Shown here: positions 1 through 10,232 of the stretch, piece after piece
Layout: the number at the start of each line of letters is the position of its first letter
Numbering within the stretch: the first letter of the stretch is position 1
Source: Triangularia verruculosa
Taxonomy: Eukaryota; Ascomycota; Sordariomycetes; Sordariales; Podosporaceae
DNA: 64,000 bases
Assembly (NCBI GenBank): GCA_033296885.1
Contig: MU863992.1
Location: forward strand, 52,225 to 116,224
Reading direction: 5' to 3'
Program-made: the position numbers and the translations under genes
Notes under the pieces: model-generated
Seen by the model: the letters and a program-made list of their open reading frames with translations, nothing else
What the model was told of the DNA's origin: nothing
Database searches by the model: none

Positions 1-17
1 GGTCTTGCATTATCAAC

Positions 18-2357
18 ATGGGCGGCATGCGCCCCCCAATACCGCTCGAATCACGGCTCTTGCGCCCTCTGCAACTAGCCACCCGTGGTCCCAGCTCTGC
101 CCGCCGTGAATACTCGACACGCAAGTCCCTCGGTGAGGCACATGGTATCAATCGCCGAGATCTCGAAAGAGGGTTGGGGCAGGTCAAGGGTTGGCTAGGC
201 GTGGATGTGCCACCAGAGATGGTTCTGGACCAGAGCGAAATCAAGACAGCGTTAGGAGAAAAGGGCACGCGAAATGGTCCCTACGTGCGAGAAGAAGGAA
301 AGCAGGCTCTTCGACGACCCAAGAAGCTAAAGATGCAGGAAGCCATGAGGGCCAACGCTGAATGGGACACATCCGAATATAATGCACCTACCGCGCTCAC
401 GACTGAGGAAATCGAGGAGGCTTTGAAGCAAGTGCAAGAAGTAGAGGAGCCTCAAGTCGCCGCTACACCCGAGGAATCGTTTCGCAATGCATACCCAAGC
501 AACAAGGAACTCCAAAATTCCGGACCTGAGGAGCTGCCAAGTCAGCAAATGCTTAAGGTCAAAAAGGTCGTCAAAAAGCACCTCCAGTATCTCAAAGATC
601 CCCTTCACATCGCTGAGCATGTTAGAAAAGCGCTCGGTGCTGGTAAGTGGGATGAGGCCCTTATGATGGCACGCATGGCCGCGGTTGATACCAAGGTCGA
701 GGTGTCCTGGAACCACCTGATTGACTACCAGCTGGACAAGGGGCGTCTCCTGGCCGCTATCAAGACATTCAATGAAATGAAGAAGCGAGGGCAAAAGCCA
801 AATGCGAGGACCTACACCGTGCTTTTTAGAGGCTGCGCTGCCTCGGCGGATCCCAAGAGAGCAGTGGCCGAAGCAACCAAGATCTACAATTCCATGCTCA
901 GCAAACACCAGACTAGTGGCATGACACTCGAACCTTCAACCATCCATATGAATGCAGTTCTCGATGTCTGTGGGCGAGCAAACGACCTCGACAGCATGTT
1001 CCAGATTCTGGAAACTTCCAACAATGGCCTGCGAAGCCCTGACGTAATTACCTTTACAATCGTCCTGAACGCCCTCAGATTCAAGGTCAAATCACACACA
1101 TATAAATTTTCTGAATTCTCAGATGCCCAGATTAGGAGAAACGTCGAAGACTCGATTCAGAAGGCGAGAGTTGTCTGGGAGGATGTGGTGGCGAAATGGA
1201 GAAGTGGCAGGCTTGTCATGGATGAACAACTGGTGTTGGCCATGGGTCAAGTTCTTTTGCCTGGTGACAAAAAGGAGCAGGAGAGCATATTTGACCTCCT
1301 AAAACAGACCATGTTGATCCCTGTGCCAGATTCCATTGCCAGGAAGCTCCGTCGGGTGGCGCAGGCCCAAGAGCGCAGGTCAGCGGAGCAGGCAGCGGAA
1401 CAAGCAGCTCTGGAACAAGAAGAAGAAGAAGGAGAAACGGAGTTAGTAGGGCTTGGAGATATTGAGACGACCCCTCCCCCGCCTACATTGAGAGCAGGCC
1501 TTGCGAGGACTGGACCTGCTGCCTCAATGCAATACGCCAACCCAGGCCGACAAACTGTGACACTGATCATGGATGTGCTTGCGAGTCTCAAACAGACGGC
1601 AATTGCGCCAAAGTACTGGGAATATCTCACCGAGACGCTCGACATTGAGCCAGATCATATGAACTACAACGCATATCTCAGGTGCCTACGAGTTGGTCAC
1701 GCATCGGGCGAGGTGGCCAAGCTGATAGCAGTTTGGCCCCCGAAGATGCTCAACCGTGTCACATTCCGGCTCGGCATGAACTCTTGCATCAACGACCGCA
1801 ATAATACCAACGTCTTCGAAAACGGAACCAACATTGTCGATATCATGTTCAAGGAGCTGCACAAACCCGACCTCCTGACAATGCGTCTCTACTTACACCT
1901 GGCACGCATTGCCAAGAGCAAGTTCCGGAAGCAGGATCAAGAGACCAAGTATGCGTATGGCGAGCAAATCAGCAACACTGTCAACCGGCTATTCCCAGTT
2001 CTGAATACCCACGCCAGGTCTCTGGCCTGGTCAGAGGAGCCAACAAAGTCTCCTCTAGAGGTCATAGAGGCCAACAAGGAGGAAATTCAAGAGGCTATGG
2101 CGACGGCCCGACACATGATATCAGCCATTGATGTTGTCTGCCACGAGCACATTGTGAAGCCGGCAATCGCAAGTCAGCTGATGAAGAAGAGGAGGACTCT
2201 TAGCATCATGGTTGAACGGTTTCTGGAGAAGCTCTATCCTGACAGAAAGCTGGGACGGAACAACCCTAACCCGGATCTTCAAAAGGACGGATGGGCGCAC
2301 AATGCGAGCGTTAATGAGCTCTCGGAGGATCTGAAGGGGAATTGGAAATGGGAATAA
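18..2357 (+). CDS. Mitochondrial pentatricopeptide-repeat (PPR) protein
   Basis: Single open frame of 779 codons from the ATG at 18. The N-terminus is rich in Arg and Ser with no acidic residues (Arg-Arg-Glu-Tyr-Ser near residue 30), which fits a mitochondrial presequence. Residues about 210-370 carry helical-repeat signatures of PPR proteins: a WNHLIDYQLDKGRLLAAIKT helix pair, then a TYTVLFRGC motif, then MNAVLDVCGRANDLDSMFQI, and a further DVITFTIVLNALR. A second group follows at about 510-570 (TVTLIMDVLASLK, NYNAYLRCLR). PPR proteins bind organelle RNA and act in its processing, stability or translation, or sit on the mitoribosome. Which RNA this one binds cannot be told. Only 17 bases precede the start, so an upstream exon outside the window cannot be excluded. 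Confidence 0.8.
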   Translation: MGGMRPPIPLESRLLRPLQLATRGPSSARREYSTRKSLGEAHGINRRDLERGLGQVKGWLGVDVPPEMVLDQSEIKTALGEKGTRNGPYVREEGKQALRRPKKLKMQEAMRANAEWDTSEYNAPTALTTEEIEEALKQVQEVEEPQVAATPEESFRNAYPSNKELQNSGPEELPSQQMLKVKKVVKKHLQYLKDPLHIAEHVRKALGAGKWDEALMMARMAAVDTKVEVSWNHLIDYQLDKGRLLAAIKTFNEMKKRGQKPNARTYTVLFRGCAASADPKRAVAEATKIYNSMLSKHQTSGMTLEPSTIHMNAVLDVCGRANDLDSMFQILETSNNGLRSPDVITFTIVLNALRFKVKSHTYKFSEFSDAQIRRNVEDSIQKARVVWEDVVAKWRSGRLVMDEQLVLAMGQVLLPGDKKEQESIFDLLKQTMLIPVPDSIARKLRRVAQAQERRSAEQAAEQAALEQEEEEGETELVGLGDIETTPPPPTLRAGLARTGPAASMQYANPGRQTVTLIMDVLASLKQTAIAPKYWEYLTETLDIEPDHMNYNAYLRCLRVGHASGEVAKLIAVWPPKMLNRVTFRLGMNSCINDRNNTNVFENGTNIVDIMFKELHKPDLLTMRLYLHLARIAKSKFRKQDQETKYAYGEQISNTVNRLFPVLNTHARSLAWSEEPTKSPLEVIEANKEEIQEAMATARHMISAIDVVCHEHIVKPAIASQLMKKRRTLSIMVERFLEKLYPDRKLGRNNPNPDLQKDGWAHNASVNELSEDLKGNWKWE

Positions 2358-3113
2358 ATGGAGAGATGAGAGAGTCTCATGACGGTCTCTGTGTAAATCT
2401 AGTGAACACATGTACGATGTCGGTGTATAAGGCTATCCGCTATCAATGACATTGGTGAGCGAACCAAAATAAACAGGGAAAACTTCAGAGGAAAGAATTG
2501 TTGCATTTTGTGATGAAGCGTGGCCATTTCATGTTGTGAATGACTTGAAAGTCAGAGATGAAGTGCCCCCGTCTGCCGAGCCCAGGCGCAGAACGGTCAA
2601 CGCTTCTTCTCCGCTTTGCCGTCAAGGTGATTGGCTTGGACACGATTCCGGGGCATTCCCTCGCAGCAAAATAACTGTTTACTCTTTGAAGCTTGCTTGT
2701 TCTTTGCCCTCACAAAAACTTGTGAATCGCCGCTCCCAGCCTCCCACCATCACAATGTAAGTCTGGAGCGATATCAATTGGCACGTGCAATGACGCTAAC
2801 GGGAGCAAGCGAAGATTACCAAAAACTGGCACGTGCGCGCGATGGCCCCACCAACGCGCGAAGACCCCGAACGCGCTCCAGAGCCTGCGGGTGCTGCCGG
2901 TGGCCACGACATCAAAAGTCTGGCCTACGACATCACCCGCAGCGTTCTGAGCGCTGTTCTGGTCTCTCGCCTTGCCCCCGCCCCGCCGCCATCGCAGCCA
3001 TCGCCGCCGTCGCCGCAAAAAGCCCAAACCGAGGCCGAGAATCGCGAGAAGAAGCGCATCAAGCGCAGAGCCCAGCGAAAACGCGCGAGAGAGAGAGAAA
3101 GCGGCTGGAGAAG
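2358..3113. other. Intergenic: terminator of the PPR gene and promoter/leader of the RRM gene
   Basis: No supported gene. Open frames between 2536 and 3191 on the + strand are GC-rich and without recognisable domains, and they overlap the leader of the next gene. The last 100 bases before 3114 are purine-rich (GAGAGAGAGAAAG), typical of a fungal 5' leader. Confidence 0.5.
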
Positions 3114-4277
3114 ATGGCCCCCACCAAGGACGCCGCCAAAAAAGTCGCGAGCGACTTTGAAAAGATCATCAAGGACGGTAAGTCGCGATAGCTGTCGTCA
3201 ATTGGTTTCCAGGAAGCACTCTAACCATGAGTTCTGGTGCTCACAGGTCGCGCGAGGAAGAAGAACGAAGCTCTCGCCGCCAAAATCTTTAGCACAGATC
3301 GTCGGTCGAGCACTCCCGGTTCCAATGGCAATGCTCCCAAGGCCGCCGCGCTTGGCGGATCTCTCGCCAGTCGCGCAGGCGTGAAGAAGGTTCGATCTTG
3401 TCATTGTTCCCCTTATTTCATTCGATTTCATCGCTGACCTTGTCTTGATTAGCAACCTCCCAAAGGCCCTCGCCATAGTACTGGCAACATCAATGGTGAA
3501 TGGACTCACGATCTCCACACCCAACCCCCGAAGGGTCCCAAGGCCATGAACAATGGCAATACCTCCTCCCTCGCCGCCCGCATCACGAACCCCAATGCGC
3601 CTCCCAAACATGCCCCTACCGGCCCCCGTGCGAAACGTGCTGCGCAGATTGCACATGGCCTAGAGAAAACAGGACTCGGCCAAACCCAACCACCCCAAGG
3701 TCCCAAGCCGAAGGCGCAAAAGTCACAGAAGCTGCAGAATATCCCGACCGGTCCCTCTGCCAACAAAAACACTTTCAACAAAGGCCTCACTATCCGTGGT
3801 CTTGCTGGTCCCTACGTCGTCATGGCCCAAAACTTCGCCCCAGGCACCACCGCCGCCGATATTGAGTCTGCCATGACCCCCGTCGGTGGAATTATCACCT
3901 CCTGCCGCGTACTCAAGCAGACCCCCCTCGTCGTCGCTGAAATCATCTTCGAGAGCAAAGAGGGCGCCGACAATGTCGTCGCAACGTTCGACAAGCAGAC
4001 GGCAGACGGCAAAGTGATTAGCGTATACCACAAGGTCCCAAATGTACCCGCCCCTCGCAATAACATTCAAAACAGCCGAAGCGGCAGTTGGGAGCAAGAT
4101 GATGGTGTCGTCGACGGCAGCTGGGGATTTGATGAACCTATGCAGGTTGACTCGAATGGATCCTTATCTGGTGGCAACGGCAAGCCACCTCCTACCGGAC
4201 CGAGCCTCTACAGTGACAGCCTGGTTACTAAGACCAACCGCTGGGGTAGGGGATTTGGCGGTGGTTCTAGACGATAA
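3114..4277 (+). CDS. RRM-type RNA-binding protein, three exons
   Basis: Spliced model join(3114..3177, 3247..3389, 3453..4277), 343 aa. Intron 1 has a GTAAGT donor and CTAAC branch; intron 2 has GTTCGA and CTGAC. Both keep the frame, joining DG to RARKK and KK to QPPKG. The N-terminus (MAPTKDAAKKVASDFEKII) and the middle are basic and Pro/Gly-rich, with two QPPKGP(R/K) repeats. Residues about 205-280 form one RRM-like alpha/beta fold: VVMAQNFAPGTTAADIESAM, then ITSCRVL, then VAEIIFESKEGADNVVATFD. The C-terminus ends in RGFGGGSRR, an RGG-like tail. This arrangement recalls Yra1/Mlo3-type mRNA export adaptors, but I see no diagnostic REF box, so only RNA binding is claimed. Confidence 0.75.
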
Positions 4278-6880
4278 GTCAGCTTCAAGAGACGGAAGAA
4301 GAGAGATGAGAGACATGTACTATATGTTTGGTTGACCTTTCCCCACATCACATTCCACCACCACCGGTTCTTCTAATCGCTGTCGACCAAGGAGGAGTTG
4401 GGGTTCATGGCTCCTGTCGGTCCACTAAGGACGGACAACATCATAAGAGCAGAATGAGATGGGAAGAGGTGTGGCCAACCTGTGTAATATTCTAAGCATG
4501 AGGACAAAAAGAGCTGTCCAATATTCGCAAACGAGAGAGAGAGAGAGAAGAGCGTCAGGGAGGATGGATCATTCATGGCTTTGTCTTGAAAGCCAACAAG
4601 CGGAAATAGGGAACACAACAACATAACATGGGAAGGCATTGGGGATCATCAAGGAGGAACAAAAAAGAAGGGCTTTTGGCATGGCGTTGAAGAGGCGTTT
4701 TGTTCAATTTGCTTGTTCTCTCTTTTTTGCTGGAGTTTTCTTCCTGCTACCTGACCCTGCCCAGGACATGGATAAGTGTTTTTTTTGTTCTTCCCTTTGC
4801 TACAATTGTAGTGGTAGTTAAGTGTAGATAATCAATGTAATCATACTCAAAGGAGGTCTTTGATGATGAGGGTGTGTGAATGGAAGGGGGTTGGTGTGCC
4901 GTCTTTGAGGTGTTGGATGGGGGTGTTGACTGTCTTTTAAGACCCTTTGCTTGTCTTTTTATGGCCGTTTGGTGCTTTCAATGACAACGTCGTTGGCTTT
5001 TTATACTCGGAGAGTATCTTTTGTGGCTTGTGTGGCGATTCAAGAGGCACGCCGTGAACAAAATAACTGGTACTGCAAGCCAGGATCACACCTTAAAGTA
5101 GTTGAAAAGGCCTATTAACAATCTGCTTTAGGCTTATTAATATCTTTTGGGGCATATGAACTATCTTTCAATACTATATTCCCCCTCTACAGTGCTAGTT
5201 TTATTGTCAGGGACGTGAGAGGCTAGCTACGATGTCTGAATACCTAGGTACTGATTCTTCTTGTGGGGCTCACCAGGGGTTGTAAACAATGGGATTGACT
5301 GTGACGCACGGCCCGCGACTTTCTACATGCTGTCGCCCTGACATAGGCCATATAATCCGACCTGATTAATTGGGAAACTTGGATATTCTATTCTGCAGAA
5401 TCCGAGTGCGTCTGGATGAAATCTGGACTGGTTTTCGTCCGAGCGCTACGAGTTTTCGTAAGTTTTCGTTGCTGTAGTAACAACGACAAGACTCCTTTGG
5501 GGTCTGTTGTCAGATTTTCTTGAGGTTAAGATATCTACTTGACCATTTCCTGGCCGAGTTTACTACTATCATTGAGAGTCCTCGAGTAACAAGTGGAGTA
5601 ATAAGTGCTGTTTCTCCGACTAGGTGATCAGGGAAGTTGTTAGACAAATGTAGACATAGCGGGAAACTTGAAGTCGAGATTAACTGTCGGATTTATGTTA
5701 CGCACCTCATTGATGAGAGCTGCCAAGGTGAGGTTACCTTAAGCTACTTCATTGTAAGATGGAAGCCTTTAGATACATTTGAGGAGAGGACCGTGATTTT
5801 AGAGTCCGCGACTTGTGAAAGAATTCGTCCCAGCTTCAGGGCTAAGCAGAGGCCACCCGTAACTAGCAATAAGAACGAGGATTCAGACGATATAAATAAA
5901 GACAACACTCGCTCCTTCCTTACTTCCGGTGTAATAATCCACGATATCCCCGCCCGGATCATCGACAACATTCTCTAGCGAGATAACCACCCACTTTACG
6001 ATCAATGAAGTCCTTATATCCGAGGACGGCTCTATCGGGAGGAGCAGGACGGTCCTATAGGGAGGTGGCCTTCCCCAGCGACAAGCAGTTTCAACACCGC
6101 AAATACCATTGCGAGCAGCGAACCTTGCACGCGTTGCTCCACGACTCGGCTTCCGGGCCATTTCGGTCCTGTGTGCTCGCTCGCTCGCGCCTGGTATGTT
6201 GCTCCAGCTCGTTTGCCCGCCCAGCTTATCGTCCTCGAGCTCGTAGGGACGTGAGGATTGGCCTGTTCCTGCCAGTATTTTCGGCAATCACACATCACTC
6301 TTACCTTTTCTTTCCACTTTAATTTTCCACGCCTCTTCTTCAACACCATGCCTCGAACTTGGAAAAAAAAAGGCCGCGCCAAAGAAGGACCCCCTTCTTA
6401 ATTATAAGGAAGGACTCAATCATGCGCAGCGCTTCCGCAGGCAAGGGACCATCGCGTTCAAGGTTGGCGGTGCATTTTGCCCTCCGTGGTCTTCTTTGCC
6501 ATAGTATTGGTCATGGTGTCGCTGGTGTACCTATCTTGCGAAGAGCTTGGAGCGGGTCTGCTCTGGCATAACGTATGGGTCGACACAGCATTCACTAGCT
6601 CCTGTTTCACTTGAGGGCTTTTGCTAGTCTTCTGAGAAGGTGCTATGGAAACAGTGATGATGGGACGGTGGAAGAAGCGCCGGAGGAAAGACATGTTCTG
6701 GATGCGAGTGGCGGTGATGAAGTCAGTGATGTGATCGGTGATGTGGTCGGTGATGTGATCGGTGACGAACTCGGAGAGGGGGACAAAATGTCAAACGACT
6801 ACCTGACTCACCCTTTTTCCAAAGAAAACCAGCAGGATTACCGCCGTCTCGGTGATAACAAATATATAACTAAGACGTTA
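4278..6880. other. Long intergenic region with one transposon-end fragment
   Basis: No supported gene in about 2.6 kb. Small open frames on both strands (for example 4639-4821 and 5637-5978) have no recognisable domain and no good start context. The stretch 5045-5190 is a repeat fragment listed separately. Around 6720-6770 there is a short tandem repeat of GTGATGTGATCG-like units. Confidence 0.5.
5045..5190 (+). repeat. Transposon-end fragment followed by three 21-bp satellite units
   Basis: ACGCCGTGAACAAAATAACT begins a sequence that recurs, diverged, at 39508 and, in reverse complement, at the right end of the 84-bp inverted-repeat element at 20755-20838. It is followed by three 21-22-bp units beginning GGCCTATTAACAATCT, GGCTTATTAATATCT and GCATATGAACTATCT. 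The same end-plus-array order is seen at 39508-39680. Confidence 0.65.
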
Positions 6881-6881
6881 A

Positions 6882-7255
6882 ATGGCCACAACCCAACAAG
6901 AACCATCCTGTCTGACGGCACGACCAAAACTCGACAGCAACCAAGCCGTGCTTCGGAGCCCGACAAGGGAATATCACTGTTTTCTGCGGCACCAAAACGA
7001 ACTGCAATTAGCCCCCTCCCCACTCTACTCTAAAATATACTCCCTGCTCAATCGAGAGTTCTCCGCGCTGATACTCGACGAATGCCATACCACGAAGAAA
7101 CCCGACTGCAAACTCGTCGCACCTCTGCAGGCTCTGAGACCTTATTCTTGCTTTCGGGGACACCCATTTTCAACGGCCAAGTTGGTTTATATGGGCCACT
7201 ATCACTTCTTACTGGCTCGCCTTTCTCGAGCTATAGTGTCAGCGTTTAGCAATAT
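6882..7255 (+). pseudogene. Relic of a SNF2/DECH-type helicase
   Basis: In one frame the translation reads REFSALILDECHTTKKPDCK, followed by LVAPLQALR. This matches helicase motif II with the following Asn-Pro-like lysine stretch of SNF2 proteins (DEAH/DECH box, then K, then a leucine-rich helix). After a frame change near 7135-7140 the next frame gives TLFLLSGTPIFNGQVGLYG and then LSLLTGSPF, the SNF2 motif III (SGTP-x-N) with its downstream helix. A stop follows at about 7255. The two conserved pieces lie in the right order and spacing but in different frames, so this is a broken fragment. Nothing recognisable of the ATP-binding motif I is seen upstream. It may come from a transposon or a decayed helicase gene. 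Confidence 0.55.
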
Positions 7256-7883
7256 GAATCGGCCATCCCTGGTGTCCAACAAGTCTCTGAAATTACAAAC
7301 CATTATTTTGGATAAGTAGGCTGCAGAAGAAACCGCCATCACAAGCCCCACCTGGGGGGTACAGACGGACAGATGGTCGAAAGGTATAACTTCTCGGAAA
7401 CTGATATCATTCTAATTACCAATACAACCCAGCAGTACTAGCGTACCCCCCAGAATTAAGGCTCCCCAAGTCCACCTCTCAAGAAGAGGACGATTGAAGA
7501 CATCATTGTCACCCCTAACAAACCGGATATGAAGCCGCCTTGAAAAATTATCGATAGGTCCCATAAAGACCCCAGCGAGAATTCGTACTGTAAAGAATAA
7601 CTTTCTTTTCATTCTCCATCCTGCCAATCCAAGCAAGCAAAATGCAAAATGCGACGCCCATACCTACCCTCGGCGCAAAAAAAAGATGGGTCTGCGAACT
7701 GTATACTACAAGTACATGGATAACTTCAATGTCTTGAGAGCCTTTCCCTTTCAAGCACGCCCCATATCTGTTCTAGAGAACATCTGCTGTTGCTTCTGTC
7801 TTTTGTCGTCGCTCCTCTTCCGACTGCTACTACCTCAATGCCAGCTATTAAATACCTCCTCTGCCTCACCCATTACCAAATCT
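7256..7883. other. Intergenic, 3' side of the PTM1-like gene
   Basis: No gene supported. AT-rich; the open frames at 7412-7754 are short, on the minus strand, and have no family features. Confidence 0.45.
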
Positions 7884-9720
7884 CTATTTCCTCCCTTTCA
7901 CCAGCTTGGCCTCCTCCTCGCTATCATCGTCATCATCGTCGCTCGAGAACTTGTCCCCGTCTTCACCAACCGCGAAGATCGTCTCCCCATCAAACGAATC
8001 CCTCTCTGGACTCACCTTCCGTTGCTGCTGACCCTGTCCGGATGACGAAGAAGCAACTCCACTTTGTTGAGGTTGATGAAGCACTCCGCCAGCCACACCA
8101 GCCCCAGCAAATCCTCCCTGCTGCTGCTGGTTCTTTCCAATCCTCTGCTCCTCATCCTCGTCATCGCTCTCGTCGGGGTTGCCGATGTCGAGATTGGCAA
8201 TCTCAAAGGTACCGTCGTCCTCCTGAGCAATCTCGTCACTCATGGCGAACCGCTTGTTGTTTGCCGTTGGTCTCCAGACATAGGCGATCCAGGCCACGTC
8301 AGCGAAGTAGACAATATTAAGCCAGCCATCGAGAATGAACCACCTGCTCTTCCAGTGGAAAGGCACAAAATCCGGGTCGCTGGACGAAGCGAAGGTGAAC
8401 GAGTTGAAGAAGAAGAAGGCAAAGATCACAATGATGGAGATCAGGATACCCCACCAGAGCTTCTTGTACATGGTCTCCTTGACGTGCTGCTTGCGTTCGC
8501 GGAGATCCTTGAGCGTGAAGTTGAGGGAGTTGAGGGTCCAGACGTAAAAGGCTGTGAGGGTGCCGGCCAGGGGGAAGACGATGAGCAGTACGAAGGGGCC
8601 TATTCCATTAGCTTGAGATAGTGAGGAAAGGGGCTAAAACAAAAAAATCTTACCTGCAGTGTCTGGCGTTACTACTAAACTCGTAACTGCATAGACAATG
8701 CCAAACACGAAGTGCGCAATAGCGAGCCAGCGGACGTAGATCATGGTCTTGCCAAGAGTCGGCTTGACGACACCGTAGCCCATGCATACGATGAGTAGCA
8801 AAAAGAACGAGAACGAGTTGCGCGCGGCGTTCAGGATGGCGACCACCACCAGCAGGACCTTGGATCCCAGGTTCGACCCATGTCTGTTGAGGTAGTCTAG
8901 TTCTTGTTAGCTGAACGATCCACTAAGCGGTAGTACACCATGCTCACCATAAAAGCCCCAAGTCATCAGCATCTCGATGACGAGGAAAATCAAAATGGCC
9001 GTAATGTAATTTTGCACCGCCAGAATATCGGCGCGGTGCTGATAGTAGAGGAAGCCCCAGTACACCAACACCAGCGCATAGAGGATCGTTATTCCTCCAT
9101 AGAACGGCAGCTTCGGGATCTGGGTGGCGGGGAGCTCGCCGTATGCGTTTCTAAACTCGACGATAGCCTCATACTCGTTGTCGGTGAATTGATCGGTAAT
9201 GACACAGTAATACCCAGTGTTCTCAATCATGTACTTGATTGGCTTCGAGTTCTTGAGGTGGACGGCCTTGGTAAGGATGAGGTTGTCGGACAGGTCGGTG
9301 GCGTTCGGTGCGAGGATGAACTCGCCCACCTGGTTCTCTTTGCAATATCCCAACTCGACATCCTTTGGCCGGCAGATGGCTTCCCGAGCGCCACCCTCTG
9401 GCACGACGCCGATGAGGTCTGTGTCCTTCCATTCCACAATCAGGAGACTGGCGACGGGGTCGTCTCCGGAATCCTTGCCGACGTCGGTGAACTTGACATG
9501 AATATAGGGGTCGACGGGGCCGCCCCAGGCTTTCTTATCGTACATGCCAGCACATCGTTGCCTATTCTCGTCTGTGTGGTCCTGTTATTCCGGCGCATTG
9601 TTAGCCCATGGCCAGAGAAACAAGCTGGCAGAGCCCGGTGCTCACCAATGCGATCTCCAACGCCCTGGCAGTCCATACGGACGCCACCAACAGTAATAAA
9701 GTGGATGCCCAACCCCTCAT
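7884..9720 (-). CDS. PTM1: PTM1/Lung-7TM-type (GOST) membrane protein
   Basis: Spliced model complement(7884..8599, 8654..8896, 8948..9581, 9646..9720), 555 aa. All three introns have GTGAGC/GTAAGA-type donors and keep the frame. The first exon encodes a clear signal peptide (MRGWASTLLLLVASVWTARA). A lumenal domain of about 190 residues follows, with conserved cysteines (RQRCAG, EAICRP, LGYCKEN, YYCVIT). Then come seven hydrophobic segments, beginning FYGGITILYALVLVYWG and including the family-typical YLNRHGSN and RNSFSFFLLLIVCMGYGVV. The cytosolic tail is acidic and Gln/Ser-rich and ends in EEEAKLVKGRK. Yeast Ptm1 and animal TMEM87/GPR107 relatives sit in Golgi and endosomal membranes and act in trafficking. 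The gene is divergent from the cyclophilin gene. Confidence 0.88.
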
Positions 9721-10232
9721 GGTGGGTGGTGATGTTCGTGTGTGTCTATACGGCTATCGAATGTTGGTTCGGGTTGATGTTAGACAGCGAGTGTACGTGT
9801 CCCGATATGGTCTATGAAATTGAAGCGGCGGTTTGCAACATGGAATCGACCGGCTTGCGCTTCTGTTTGCCAGTACCGAGCGGCTTTTCGTCAGCGGGAC
9901 TCGGGTTTCCGTCTTGATAAGAAAAAAGTGCCCGGAGTGAAGTTGGAGATGAACTACTGCACCGATCACTGTCTGGGGTGCGCTGGTCAACGTTGCGCAA
10001 GCTCCCGAGCGTCCTTGCTCCAACGGGCACCCACTGTATGAAACGCAGTGGAGCCAATCAGCACGCTGTGCCGAGTGAGGCGTCATCGCCAACTGCGAGC
10101 TGAGCCCCTGGCCCTGTCAGGTTCTAGGCACTGGCTGATAAGATAAGAGCTTCGCCTGGCAGCCTTCTGTAAATCAACAATTGCTTTGTTGCTCCCGGTC
10201 TTTCAACCATCCACGTCAAACTTGTTGCAAAG
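9721..10232. promoter_or_regulatory. Divergent promoter, PTM1-like gene (-) and U-box cyclophilin (+)
   Basis: 512 bases separate the two start codons, and neither strand carries a supportable gene. The region must hold both promoters. I recognise no specific factor site. Confidence 0.5.

Noticed and set aside
2536..3384. Overlapping plus-strand open frames upstream of the RRM gene
   Set aside because: They have Arg/Pro-rich low-complexity translation, no domain, and overlap the spliced RRM gene in another frame.
4373..4821. Small open frames on both strands after the RRM gene
   Set aside because: Short, no features; explained by AT-rich 3' flank.
5637..5978. 113-codon plus-strand frame
   Set aside because: No recognisable domain, poor start, lies in a gene desert with transposon fragments.
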